Shown one piece after another: positions 17,226 to 25,481 of a stretch of 64,000 nt of DNA; the stretch's first letter is position 1, and each line of letters starts with the position of its first letter. The position numbers were made by a program, and so were the translations under genes. The notes beneath the pieces are model-generated. The model saw only the letters and a list, made by a program, of their open reading frames with translations, had not been told where the DNA came from and made no database searches. Source of the DNA: Microbacterium arabinogalactanolyticum (GTDB lineage: Bacteria; Actinomycetota; Actinomycetes; Actinomycetales; Microbacteriaceae). Location: assembly GCF_030268005.1 (NCBI RefSeq), contig NZ_BRZC01000004.1, positions 1,267,150 to 1,331,149 of the forward strand, read 5' to 3'.

Positions 17226-17256
17226 GGTTCTCGCTTTCTGTGTGGAGGCCGGGCGC

Positions 17257-18597
17257 TCAGGCGCCGACAGGCTGCGAATCGGATGCGGGGGTCTGCCGCG
17301 TGGTGGCGACGCCGACGCCGCGCACCAGGCCGAGCTTGCCGGCGATGACGTAGAGCACCATCGAGAGGAAGAGGCTCAGCAGTGACGGGATGCCCCAGGT
17401 GACGAAGTAGCCGACCAGGGAGGACACCAGCCACACGATGAGGGTCGCCGGCACGAGTCGCGGCGCGGTCGCGGGGAGCGTCCCCGCGTCGCGGGTGGCG
17501 TCGAGCTCGCCGCGCCAGCGGCGCACGATGAAGTACTCGGCGACCATGATGCCGGCGATCGGCGGGAAGGCCACGCTCAGCACGATCAGGAACGAGGTGA
17601 ACTGGCCGAGGATGCCGACGGCGGCGAGCACGGAGCCGACGACGCCGAGCACCACCGTGGTCGTGACGCGGTGCAGGTTGCGGCCGAACGCCGTCGAGAT
17701 GAAGTTCACCAGGCCGAGCGTGGAGGAGTACAGGTTCCAGTCGTTGATCTTCAGCGTGCCGGTGATGACGATGAACAGGCCGATGAAGCCGACCGACGAG
17801 GTCACGATCGCGACGATGTCGCCGGTGCCGGCGGCGTGCGCCAGCAGCACGCCCGCGAGGCCGATGACGAACTCGCCGAGCGAGACGCCCACGACGGTCT
17901 GCTTCACCACGTCGGCGCGAGAGCGGTTGAACCGGGTCATGTCGCCGGTGATGATCGCGCCGACGATCAGGCCGCCGGCGACGATGCCGGTACCCGCCCA
18001 GACGCTCATCGTCGGTCCGGGGGCGGGGCTGGTCAGCAGTTCGCCGATGTCGTGGCTGCTGAGCTCGCCGATGACCGACCAGCCGACGAGGATCAGGAAC
18101 AGCGGCACGGTGACGTTGGCGAGCCACTGCATGCCGATGAAGCCGAACGCGACGATGGCCGTCACGGCGAGGCCGAAGATCAGGCTCCACGCCCAGACGG
18201 GAAGGGCGCCGGGCATGAGCGCGTCGAGCGACTGCGCCGAGATCGCGGACTGGATGCCGAACCAGCCGATCAGGCTGATGCCGATCGCGAGCCCGACCAG
18301 CGACGCTCCGATCTCGCCGAACCCGGTCCACCGTGCGAGCAGGGCCGTGTTCAGTCCCTCGCGCTGGCCGATGAATCCGACCACGCACATGATCACCTCG
18401 AGGATGATCGAGCCGAACAGGAAGGCGAGGACGGCCTCACCGAATGTCATGCTGAAGCCGAGGGTCGCGCCGAGCAGGAACTGCGAGAGCGCGGAGACCT
18501 GCCCGAATCGCTGCAGTGCGATCCCGAACCAGGGTTTGCGCGCCTCGGGGGTGACCCGCGAGAGTGCGAAGTCGTCGGCGTGCGCCATGCGTGCCAT
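17257..18597 (-). CDS. NCS1-family (CodB-like) nucleobase/hydantoin permease
   Basis: 446 residues with about 12 membrane segments. LGFSMTFGEAVLAFLFGSIILEVIMCVVGFIGQREGLNTALLARWTGFG near residue 45 and the SIIGGLIVGAIITGDMTRFNRSRADV-type segment (here VAGGLIVGAIITGDMTRF) match the cytosine/hydantoin/allantoin NCS1 group. The ATG at 18597 has GGAAGG seven bases upstream; an in-frame ATG at 18645 does not. First gene of the operon, so import of the substrate and its breakdown would be switched on together. Substrate inferred from the HyuA and DUF917 neighbours. Confidence 0.9.
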   Translation of the reverse strand: MARMAHADDFALSRVTPEARKPWFGIALQRFGQVSALSQFLLGATLGFSMTFGEAVLAFLFGSIILEVIMCVVGFIGQREGLNTALLARWTGFGEIGASLVGLAIGISLIGWFGIQSAISAQSLDALMPGALPVWAWSLIFGLAVTAIVAFGFIGMQWLANVTVPLFLILVGWSVIGELSSHDIGELLTSPAPGPTMSVWAGTGIVAGGLIVGAIITGDMTRFNRSRADVVKQTVVGVSLGEFVIGLAGVLLAHAAGTGDIVAIVTSSVGFIGLFIVITGTLKINDWNLYSSTLGLVNFISTAFGRNLHRVTTTVVLGVVGSVLAAVGILGQFTSFLIVLSVAFPPIAGIMVAEYFIVRRWRGELDATRDAGTLPATAPRLVPATLIVWLVSSLVGYFVTWGIPSLLSLFLSMVLYVIAGKLGLVRGVGVATTRQTPASDSQPVGA

Positions 18598-18662
18598 GAG
18601 GGTGCCTTCCAGAGGAGGGATGAGGGTTGTGGCAACAGTAGCCACGCCCCACGCAGGACGAT

Positions 18663-18707
18663 ATGTGCGTTCTGCACGAGAATCTCTTCTGGATGTGCGG
18701 CTTGCAC
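18663..18707. promoter_or_regulatory. Two 15-bp operator-like sites upstream of the NCS1 permease
   Basis: ATGTGCGTTCTGCAC (18663-18677) and ATGTGCGGCTTGCAC (18693-18707) agree at 13 of 15 positions and begin exactly 30 bp apart, about three helical turns. Each is an interrupted palindrome, GTGC-N4/5-GCAC-like. They lie 66-110 bp before the permease start. The PucR protein at the end of the same operon is the obvious candidate to bind them. Confidence 0.6.
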
Positions 18708-18781
18708 TGTTTGACCGTAACGGGTTCGGCGCGAAAGAGCATCCGATTTGCTCGGCGCGGCGTCGAGCGGTGCGTCCGTGC

Positions 18782-19948
18782 TCAGCGCTGCGTGCTGTCG
18801 TCGCCGACGGGCATGAGGACGTTCATCCGGAATCCCTCACCGGTGTGCTCGGCGTACACGTCTCCGCCGTGCGCGCGGGCCAGACCGCGGGCGATCGCGA
18901 GTCCCAGCCCCGCCCCGGATGCGACGGGGTCGTCGGCGGTCGTGGGGCGGGCGGCGTCCTCACGCCAGCCGACCTCGAACATGCGATCCAGATCCGATGT
19001 CGCGACGCCCGAACCGTGGTCCAGGATGCCGAGCACGAGGCGCTGCTCGTCCAGCTCCGTCGCCGTGACGAGGATCTCGCTGTCGCGGGGTGCGTGCCGG
19101 ACCGCATTGGTGAGCAGATTCACCACCACCCTGCCCAGCTGATGCGGGTCGGCCCACAGCACGTGGCCGCCCACGCCCCGCTCCGCGATCGTGACGCCGC
19201 GCTGCTCGGCCGCCAGCCGTACATCCGCGACCGCGTCCGAGACGACATCGAGCAGCTCCACCTGCTGCGTGCGCAGCCGGACCGCGCCCGAGGTGAGCTT
19301 CGAGAGCTCGAACAGGTCGTCGACCATCCGGCTCATCGTGTCGATCTGCGCACGCACCTCGCCCGCGTAGCGCTCCGGGTGAGCAGAAGCGCCGTCTTCG
19401 ATGGCCTCGGACAGCGCGCGCACGGCGGTGAGAGGTGTGCGCAGATCGTGCGAGATCCACGCGAAGAACCGGCGGCGGGCGGAGTCCAGCTGCTCCAGCT
19501 CCTGCCGCGCGGCGTGCAGCCGCTCCGAGACGTCGGCGAGCTCCGCGGAGAGATCGTCGAACTCGCGGAGCCCGTGCGGCTCGGCCGTGACCACGTCGCC
19601 CTCGCCCACCCGGCGCACGGCCTCGCTGATCCGGACCAGGCGGGCGCGCGTCAGCCGCGCGACGAGCCAGGCCGCGAGCAGGCTGAACAGCAACGACGTG
19701 CCGATCACCCACACCAGCACGCTGAGGTCATGCGGCGAGATGTACATCTCGACCGAGATGAGCAGCACCGCGGCCGCCATCGACACCGCGGCGACGGAGG
19801 CGAGCACGAGCATCTGCACGAGCATCGAACCGCCCCGCGCCCACCGCAGCAGGATCAGGGCGATGGCGGCGACCACGACCGTGCACGCCAGGCCCGTGCC
19901 GGCGATCAGCAGCACGTCGACGACGCCGAGCGGGATCATCTCGGGCAT
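18782..19948 (-). CDS. Sensor histidine kinase of a two-component system
   Basis: 388 residues. Two hydrophobic N-terminal segments (about 10-35 and 45-65) and a further one around 78-98 precede a HAMP-like linker. The HisKA motif FAWISHDLRTPL puts the phosphorylated histidine at residue 167. N box NLLTNAVRHAP, G1 LDHGSGV and G2 GAGLGLAIARGLARAHGG form the ATPase domain. The first start codon shares its A with the stop of the response-regulator gene, so the two are translated together. Almost no extracytoplasmic loop is present, so the signal may be sensed within the membrane. Confidence 0.93.
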   Translation of the reverse strand: MPEMIPLGVVDVLLIAGTGLACTVVVAAIALILLRWARGGSMLVQMLVLASVAAVSMAAAVLLISVEMYISPHDLSVLVWVIGTSLLFSLLAAWLVARLTRARLVRISEAVRRVGEGDVVTAEPHGLREFDDLSAELADVSERLHAARQELEQLDSARRRFFAWISHDLRTPLTAVRALSEAIEDGASAHPERYAGEVRAQIDTMSRMVDDLFELSKLTSGAVRLRTQQVELLDVVSDAVADVRLAAEQRGVTIAERGVGGHVLWADPHQLGRVVVNLLTNAVRHAPRDSEILVTATELDEQRLVLGILDHGSGVATSDLDRMFEVGWREDAARPTTADDPVASGAGLGLAIARGLARAHGGDVYAEHTGEGFRMNVLMPVGDDSTQR

Positions 19949-20640
19949 CAGAGGTCCGTCTCCTTCGCCGAGAACCGGTAGCCCGCGCCCCACACCGTGT
20001 GCAGGTACCGGGGTTCGCGCGGATCCTCCTCGATCTTCTCCCGCAGCCGCCGCACGTGCACGGTGACCGTGGAGGGCTCGCCGAAGCTCCAGCCCCAGAC
20101 CTCGCGCAGGATCTCATCCCGTGAGATCGCGCGATCCGGGTTGCGGACGAGGTGGACCAGCAGCTCGTACTCGCGCCCGGTCAGAGCGACCTCGGTGCCC
20201 CGCACGCGGGCCTTCCGCCTCGCGGCATCGATCTCGAAGTCGCCCGCGGTGAACGCCGGCGGTGCCGGAGCCCGCATCGACCTGCGCAGCAGTGCATCCA
20301 CGCGCAGCTCGAGCTCCCGCAGTGCGAAGGGCTTCGCGAGGTAGTCGTCGGCGCCGGCCTCGAACCCCTCGATCCGCTGCTCCACCTCTCCGAGGGCGGT
20401 CAGCATGATGATCGGCACATCGCTGCCCTCGCGGATCGCACGGCACAGCTCGTCGCCGCTGATGCCGGGCAGCATCCGGTCGACGATCACGAGGTCTGGC
20501 ATCTCGGCACCGATCGCCTCGCGCGCCGCGACCCCGTCGGCGAATGCGTCGAGGCGGTAGCCGCGAGCGCGCAGGTAGTCGCCGACCGCGCCACGGACCA
20601 CCGGATCGTCCTCGACGACCACGACTCGGCTGCTGTCCAT
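19948..20640 (-). CDS. OmpR/PhoB-family response regulator
   Basis: 230 residues. Receiver domain with acidic pair Asp11-Asp12, phosphoacceptor Asp54 in LVIVDRMLPG and Lys103 in DDYLAKPF. The winged-helix output domain follows (LTGREYELLVHLVRNPDRAISRDEIL, VTVHVRRLREKIE, GAGYRF). The ATG at 20640 is the natural start; a TTAGTG box 8-13 bases before it suggests a short or absent leader. Divergent from the DM13/DoxX genes, which are plausible targets. Confidence 0.94.
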   Translation of the reverse strand: MDSSRVVVVEDDPVVRGAVGDYLRARGYRLDAFADGVAAREAIGAEMPDLVIVDRMLPGISGDELCRAIREGSDVPIIMLTALGEVEQRIEGFEAGADDYLAKPFALRELELRVDALLRRSMRAPAPPAFTAGDFEIDAARRKARVRGTEVALTGREYELLVHLVRNPDRAISRDEILREVWGWSFGEPSTVTVHVRRLREKIEEDPREPRYLHTVWGAGYRFSAKETDL

Positions 20641-20680
20641 GCGCTCGACACTAACCGTGCGGGAGCGGGGCGGCGGCAGG

Positions 20681-20696
20681 TTCTTACGATTCTGAA
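20681..20696. promoter_or_regulatory. Possible direct-repeat site for the response regulator
   Basis: TTCTTAC (20681-20687) and TTCTGAA (20690-20696) form a short direct repeat between the response-regulator gene and the DM13 gene. OmpR-family proteins often bind such repeats at 10-11 bp spacing; here it is 9. Weak evidence. Confidence 0.25.
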
Positions 20697-20779
20697 AGCT
20701 CCCGCCCCCGGCATCCGCGGTCTCCCTACCGTCGAAGTCGGGCCGACGCGACACCTCGTCGGCAGAACCAGGAGACATC

Positions 20780-21232
20780 ATGCGCAAGAACACCTTCACC
20801 GCCGCGATCCCCGTCGCCGTGATCGCCCTCGGCCTGACGCTCGCCGGCTGCAGCTCGACGCCGGGTTCCGACATGCCGAGCAAGACCCCGATGAGTCAGG
20901 GCGGCGACTCCGGCTCGACGCCCATGGCCGATCCCATGACGGGCTCCTTCGAGGGGCTGAACGGCAAGACCGTCTCCGGCATGGCGAGCGTCGAGGACGG
21001 CGAGCTCACGCTCTCCGGCTTCTCATCGGATGAGGGCCCGGACCTGCACGTCTACCTCACGAGCGGCACCGACGAGGCAGCCGTCGGAGCGGGCAAGGAG
21101 ATCGACGCGGTCGCCTTCGACAAGCAGTCGCAGACCTTCATGCTCGCGGGGATCGACACGTCCATGTACTCGTACGTCGTGATCCACTGCGACAAGGCCA
21201 AGGCGGTGTTCGGCGCCGCGAAGCTCTCATGA
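20780..21232 (+). CDS. DM13-domain lipoprotein
   Basis: 150-residue exported protein. The signal ends in the lipobox LAGC at about residues 22-25. A Ser/Pro/Met-rich linker (PSKTPMSQGG and similar) leads to a DM13 domain at about 58-150: GSFEGLNGKTVSGMASV, DEGPDLHVYLTSG, MYSYVVIHCDKAKAVFGAAKL with the conserved Cys. DM13 domains have been proposed to carry redox or electron-transfer roles at the cell surface. A good AGGAG site precedes the ATG. It overlaps the DoxX gene by 4 bp. Confidence 0.88.
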   Translation: MRKNTFTAAIPVAVIALGLTLAGCSSTPGSDMPSKTPMSQGGDSGSTPMADPMTGSFEGLNGKTVSGMASVEDGELTLSGFSSDEGPDLHVYLTSGTDEAAVGAGKEIDAVAFDKQSQTFMLAGIDTSMYSYVVIHCDKAKAVFGAAKLS

Positions 21233-21702
21233 ACGCTGTGCCGGCCGTGACCGCGCCGCTGCTCGGCGGCGCGGTCAGGGTGGCCGTCGGCGTGCTGTGG
21301 GTTCTCGAGGGGCTGGAGAAGTACCGGGCGGGTTTCGGCGCGGCCGACATTCTGCTGGTGGCGGACGGCACCGCTTCGAATCCCCGCACACCCTGGTGGT
21401 TCACCCCCGTGCGCGCCACGATGCAGGCGCTCCCGGACGCCTTCGGCCTCGCCATCCCGGCACTCGAGGTGCTGCTCGGACTGGCCCTGATCGCCGGTGT
21501 GCTCACCCGGCTGGTCGCCCTCGGCTCCATCGCCACGCTGGCGCTCTACTGGGGGTCGGACCAGCTCATCGCGCAGTATCCGGTGATGATGCTGCTCAGC
21601 GCGGCCGTGCTCGCCGTCCCGGACTCGGGCAGGTACGGCGCAGCGTGGGTCATCGCGCGCTTCCGGTTACAGATGCACGGCCCGGGAACACCTGCACGAT
21701 GA
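21229..21702 (+). CDS. DoxX family membrane protein
   Basis: 157 residues with about four membrane segments. It begins with a helix containing VRVAVGVLWVLEGLEKYRAGFGAADI, and FGLAIPALEVLLGLALIAGVLTRLVALGS is a DoxX-type segment pair. The start ATGA overlaps the DM13 lipoprotein stop, so the two probably act together; DoxX proteins commonly accompany redox or surface proteins. The last codons lie inside the left arm of a long palindrome. Confidence 0.85.
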   Translation: MNAVPAVTAPLLGGAVRVAVGVLWVLEGLEKYRAGFGAADILLVADGTASNPRTPWWFTPVRATMQALPDAFGLAIPALEVLLGLALIAGVLTRLVALGSIATLALYWGSDQLIAQYPVMMLLSAAVLAVPDSGRYGAAWVIARFRLQMHGPGTPAR

Positions 21703-21742
21703 AAAGCCGCAATCGATCGTGCATCCGTTCCCGGGTCGTGCA
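21674..21742. repeat. 27-bp imperfect inverted repeat between convergent genes
   Basis: The arm at 21674-21700 (TGCACGGCCCGGGAACACCT and on) pairs with 21716-21742 (ATCGTGCATCCGTTCCCGGG and on) with about four mismatches around a 15-base loop. The right arm is followed by a further direct copy of its word: TCGTGCATCCGTTCCCG, then TCGTGCAAGCGTTCCCG. The left arm overlaps the end of the DoxX gene. Candidate two-way terminator for doxX-like and thrC. Confidence 0.75.
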
Positions 21743-21762
21743 AGCGTTCCCGACCCGCCGGC

Positions 21763-23181
21763 TCAGTGCAGGGCGTTCGCCGCAACGAAGGCGCGCAGTG
21801 CCTGCTCGTCGTCAGCCATCTCGGTGACGTGCTGCGGGGCGGCCAGCATCCGCTGCAGCTCGGCAGAGAACTCCAGCTCGACGCCGATCGCCTCGGTGAT
21901 GGTCTCGGCGAACTTCTGGGGCTTGGCCGTCTCGAGCACCAGCATCGGCACGTCCGTCTCGAGGAACTCGCGGGCCACCTTGACGCCGTCGGCCGTGTGC
22001 GGGTCGATGATCTCGCCGGATGCCTCGTGCACCGAACGGATCGTGGCGAGCCGGTCGGCGTGCGTGGAGGTGCCGCTGACGACGCCGAACTCGGCTTCGA
22101 ATCGCGGCTGCTCGGCCGAGAGGTCGACGAACCCCTGCTCGTCGATCGAGCGGAAGAAGTCGGCGACGCGCGAAGGGTCCTGTCCGACCAGCTCGAAGAT
22201 GAAGCGCTCCAGGTTGGACGCCTTGGAGATGTCCATCGAAGGGCTCGAGGTGGCGTGGGTGTCGGCGGCCGACCGCGGCCGGTACACGCCGGTGCGGAAG
22301 AACTCGTCGAGCACGTTGTTCTCGTTGGCGGCGAGCACGAGCCTGCGGATCGGCACACCCATGCCCTTGGCGAAGAACCCCGAGAGGATGTTGCCGAAGT
22401 TGCCCGACGGCACCGTGAAGGAGACCTCGAACCCTGATCGGAACTCCGGCTCCACGGCATCCGTGACCCGCAGCCAGGCCCAGAAGTAGTAGACGACCTG
22501 CGCGGCGATGCGGCCCAGGTTGATCGAGTTGACCGCGCCGAGGTGCTGCGCGCGCTTGAACTCGAGGTCGCCCGCGAGCTTCTTGACCAGGTTCTGGCAG
22601 TCGTCGAACACGCCCTCGACGGCGATGTTGTGCACGTTCGCGTCGTCGAGGGAGTACATCTGCGCACGCTGGAACGAGCTCATCCTGCCCTGCGGAGAGA
22701 GCATGAACACGGAGACCCTGTCCTTGCCGCGCAGCGCGTGCTCGGCGGCGGAACCGGTGTCGCCCGAGGTGGCGCCGACGATGTTCAGCACCTGGTCCTT
22801 GCGCTCCAGCACGTAGTCCAGCGCCTGGCCGAGGAACTGCATGGCCATGTCCTTGAACGCCAGCGTCGGCCCCTCGGAGAGCCCGACCAGCGTGATGCCG
22901 TCGCCGATCGAGCGCAGCGGCACGACCGCGTCGGGGAAGTCGACGTAGGCGTCGGCCGTCATGCGCGCGAGGTCCTCGCGCGGGATGTCGGTGGCGAACA
23001 GGCCGAGCACCTCCGCGGCCAGTTGCGGGTAGGTGAGGGCGCGCCAGCGCTCCAGCGTCTCGGCGTCGACCTGCGGCAGCTGCTCGGGAACGGCCAGGCC
23101 GCCGTCGGGCGCGAGACCCTCGAGCAGCGTCTCACTGAACGGCTGCGGCGTCATGCCGCCGCGGGTGGAGATGTACCGCAA
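21763..23181 (-). CDS. thrC: Threonine synthase
   Basis: 472-residue PLP enzyme converting O-phosphohomoserine to threonine. The start MRYISTRGGMTPQPFSETLL is typical. Lys110 in GPTLAFKDMAMQFLG binds PLP, IVGATSGDTGSAAEHAL holds the phosphate, and VPSGNFGNILSG and QPRFEAEFG-type regions continue the fold. Length matches the longer class with an N-terminal domain. GAGGAGT lies before the start. Neighbouring hom or thrB genes are not in this part of the chromosome. Confidence 0.96.
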   Translation of the reverse strand: MRYISTRGGMTPQPFSETLLEGLAPDGGLAVPEQLPQVDAETLERWRALTYPQLAAEVLGLFATDIPREDLARMTADAYVDFPDAVVPLRSIGDGITLVGLSEGPTLAFKDMAMQFLGQALDYVLERKDQVLNIVGATSGDTGSAAEHALRGKDRVSVFMLSPQGRMSSFQRAQMYSLDDANVHNIAVEGVFDDCQNLVKKLAGDLEFKRAQHLGAVNSINLGRIAAQVVYYFWAWLRVTDAVEPEFRSGFEVSFTVPSGNFGNILSGFFAKGMGVPIRRLVLAANENNVLDEFFRTGVYRPRSAADTHATSSPSMDISKASNLERFIFELVGQDPSRVADFFRSIDEQGFVDLSAEQPRFEAEFGVVSGTSTHADRLATIRSVHEASGEIIDPHTADGVKVAREFLETDVPMLVLETAKPQKFAETITEAIGVELEFSAELQRMLAAPQHVTEMADDEQALRAFVAANALH

Positions 23182-23254
23182 GAGGACTCCTCGGGTCGAT
23201 CGCTCGGTCCTCCATTGTCGCAGGACGGGCGATGAACCGGAGACGGATGACGGA

Positions 23255-23281
23255 TGTCACACTTCCCGCTCGGCATCCGAC
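23255..23281 (+). promoter_or_regulatory. ECF41-like promoter of the first CMD gene
   Basis: TGTCACA (23255-23261), a 16-base spacer and CGAC (23278-23281). ECF41 sigma factors are reported to use TGTCACA/CGTC promoters in front of their COE partner genes. The same GTCACACTTCC core with a 16-base spacer precedes the second CMD gene at 48533. Confidence 0.65.
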
Positions 23282-23320
23282 ATACAGGTGAAGGCAATCG
23301 GACGCCACGGAAGGAACATC

Positions 23321-23779
23321 ATGACCAGGATCGACATGGCACGCACGAACAAGCTCGGCTACGCCGCGGTGCTCGGGATGGAGGCGTACGCCAGCAAGTC
23401 GGTGGAGAGGCGGCTGTACGAGCTGATCAAGCTGCGGGCATCGATCCTGAACGGCTGCGGGTTCTGCGTCGACATGCACGCGACCGACGGCGCCAAGCGC
23501 GGCATCCCGCAGCGCACCCTGCACGCCGTCGGCGCCTGGCAGCACGCGAAGAACCTGTTCGAGCCGAAGGAGCTCGCCGCGCTCGCGCTGACGGATGCGA
23601 TCACCAAGCTCGGTCCGGACACCGTGACCGATGAGATCTGGAACGCCGCCGCCGAGCACTTCGACGAGGGCGAACTGGGAGCCATCGTGATGGCGATCGC
23701 GACGATCAACGTGTGGAACCGCATCGCGATCGCCACCGAGATGCAGCCGCCGGTCGACGACAGGCATCCGATCGTCTGA
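23321..23779 (+). CDS. Carboxymuconolactone decarboxylase/AhpD-like protein (ECF41 partner)
   Basis: 152 residues of the AhpD/CMD fold. ASILNGCGFCVDMHATDGAK holds Cys46, Cys49 and His53, the CxxCxxxH redox motif. LAALALTDAITKL and IVMAIATINVWNRIAIAT follow as in the family. The ATG at 23321 has GGAAGGAA upstream. It lies 20 bp before an ECF41 sigma gene; CMD-type proteins are the C of the COE genes that ECF41 factors control. A role in peroxide or electrophile handling is inference. Confidence 0.92.
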   Translation: MTRIDMARTNKLGYAAVLGMEAYASKSVERRLYELIKLRASILNGCGFCVDMHATDGAKRGIPQRTLHAVGAWQHAKNLFEPKELAALALTDAITKLGPDTVTDEIWNAAAEHFDEGELGAIVMAIATINVWNRIAIATEMQPPVDDRHPIV

Positions 23780-23799
23780 CGGAATCGTAGCCTGATTCC

Positions 23800-24702
23800 A
23801 TGACCACCGTCGCGACACCTGCCGCGCGCGCCTGGGAGGCGGAGCGCGGCAGGCTGATCGGCATCGCCTACCGGATGCTGGGTGACTTCGGCCATGCCGA
23901 GGACGTCGTCTCGGAGGTCGCGATCGACGCCCTGCGGACGGAGCAGGCGGATGCCGGCGGTGTGCGCTCCTGGCCGGCATGGCTCACGACCACCTGCGTG
24001 CGCCGCTCCATCGACCGGGTCAGATCACTGGCTGCCGTGCGCGAGGACTACACCGGCCACTGGTTGCCGGAGCCCGTGGAGACCTCTCGCCTGCCGGAGG
24101 ATGCGGTCGCCGATCGAGAGATGCTCTCGCTCGCCCTGCTCCATCTGGCCGAGCAGCTCACCCCCGATGCGCGCGCGGCCGTGGTGCTGCACCGCGCCTA
24201 CGGGATGCCGGCCACCGAGATCGCCGAGATCCTCGAGAAGTCGCCGGCGGCTGTGCGGCAGCTGATCTCGCGCGGTGAGCGCCGGCTGCGGCTCGACGAG
24301 GATGCGTCACCGCCGCGTGCCACCGACCCCCAGGCGCTGTCCGCCCTGGTCGATGCCGTGCAGGGCGGGGATCTCGACGCTCTGCTCGGCCTGCTCACCG
24401 ACGAGACGATCCTCTGGACCGATGGCGGGGGCGTCGTCTCCGCGACCCGCAACCCGATCTTCGGCGCCGAGAAGATCGCGCGCTTCTACCTCGGCGTGCA
24501 GGCGAAGGCGGCGGTGTTCGATCCGGTCCATCCGTTCACCCTCGAGCCGATCGACGTCAACGGCGAGCCGGCGTTCGCACTCACGCACTCCGGGCGCACC
24601 GATGTGCTCTCGCTCGAGTTCGATGAGCAGGGCCGCATCCGCGGCATCCGACAGGTCTGCAATCCGCACAAGTTGACGCGGGCCCTGGCGCAGGTCGCCT
24701 GA
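23800..24702 (+). CDS. ECF41-family sigma factor
   Basis: 300 residues: sigma region 2 (GIAYRMLGDFGHAEDVVSEV), region 4 (MPATEIAEILEKSPAAVRQLISRGERRL), then a SnoaL-like C-terminal extension of about 110 residues. Three motifs identify ECF41: WLPEP in the linker, DGGG in the extension and NPHKL (usual NPDKL) at the end. In this group the extension replaces an anti-sigma factor and tunes activity. Follows the CMD gene, as expected for an ECF41 module. Confidence 0.93.
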   Translation: MTTVATPAARAWEAERGRLIGIAYRMLGDFGHAEDVVSEVAIDALRTEQADAGGVRSWPAWLTTTCVRRSIDRVRSLAAVREDYTGHWLPEPVETSRLPEDAVADREMLSLALLHLAEQLTPDARAAVVLHRAYGMPATEIAEILEKSPAAVRQLISRGERRLRLDEDASPPRATDPQALSALVDAVQGGDLDALLGLLTDETILWTDGGGVVSATRNPIFGAEKIARFYLGVQAKAAVFDPVHPFTLEPIDVNGEPAFALTHSGRTDVLSLEFDEQGRIRGIRQVCNPHKLTRALAQVA

Positions 24703-24708
24703 GGCACC

Positions 24709-25473
24709 TCAGTCCAGCAGGTGCCGCAGGTAGCGCTCGGGTCCGCTGAGGAACGAGCGCCAGTGCCGGACGAGCTCGAGGTCGTCCCAGGCGACCGGCC
24801 GCAGGCCCCATTCGCCGACCTCCAGGATCTGCGCGCCTGGCAACGCCGCGAGCACCGGCGAGTGCGTCGCGCACAGCACCTGCCCGCCGTCGTCGGCGAT
24901 GCGCTGCAGCACCGAGATCAGGGTGAGCGTCGACCCGAACGACAGGGCCGCCTCGGGCTCATCGAGGCAGTAGAAGCCGGGCTCGTCGAACCGGGTGCCG
25001 AGGATCTCGAGGAACGACTCGCCGTGACTCATCTCGTGGAACTGCGAGTCGTACGGCGACGGGTTCTCCTCCAGGTACGTGTAGAACGAGTGCATCGTCT
25101 CGGCGCGCAGGAAGAAGCCCCATCGGCTGGCGCCGACGCCGCGCTGGATGCGCAGCCAGTCCGACAGCGGCGACTCGGTCGGCCGGGTGCTGTGCCTGGC
25201 TCCGCGCGATCCGCCCTCCGGCGACAGCCCGTAGGCCACCGCGACGCCCTCGACGATGGTCGACTTGCCGCTGCCGTTCTCGCCGACGAGGAACGTGACG
25301 CCGGGTGCGAGCCGGATCCCCTCGCGCAGCAGCTGCGCCACCGCGGGGATGCTCGTCGGCCACTGCGCGGACGGCGGCGGCGCGTCGTCGTTCGGCTCCA
25401 CGGCGACGATCGGATGCTGCCGCCTGCGGGAGCTGCCCCTCCCGTACGCCCCGTTCTCCCAGTACGCCGTCAT
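24709..25473 (-). CDS. AAA/ABC-type ATPase with P-loop (predicted ATP-binding protein)
   Basis: 254 residues of the soluble RecF/ABC-like ATPases. Walker A is FLVGENGSGKSTIVEG near residue 64; MSHGESFLEIL is the signature-like motif; FYCLDEPEAALSF is Walker B with the catalytic Glu; QVLCATHSPVLAALPG holds the switch His. There are no membrane segments and no partner permease. Such proteins are conserved but their role is unclear. The ATG at 25473 opens 8 bp after the ogt stop, so the two genes are probably co-transcribed. Confidence 0.85.
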   Translation of the reverse strand: MTAYWENGAYGRGSSRRRQHPIVAVEPNDDAPPPSAQWPTSIPAVAQLLREGIRLAPGVTFLVGENGSGKSTIVEGVAVAYGLSPEGGSRGARHSTRPTESPLSDWLRIQRGVGASRWGFFLRAETMHSFYTYLEENPSPYDSQFHEMSHGESFLEILGTRFDEPGFYCLDEPEAALSFGSTLTLISVLQRIADDGGQVLCATHSPVLAALPGAQILEVGEWGLRPVAWDDLELVRHWRSFLSGPERYLRHLLD

Positions 25474-25481
25474 CCGCAGCC

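Noticed and set aside
24709..25473. The P-loop protein as part of a defence or retron system
   Set aside because: No nuclease, reverse transcriptase or toxin partner is adjacent; it sits beside ogt in an ordinary context.
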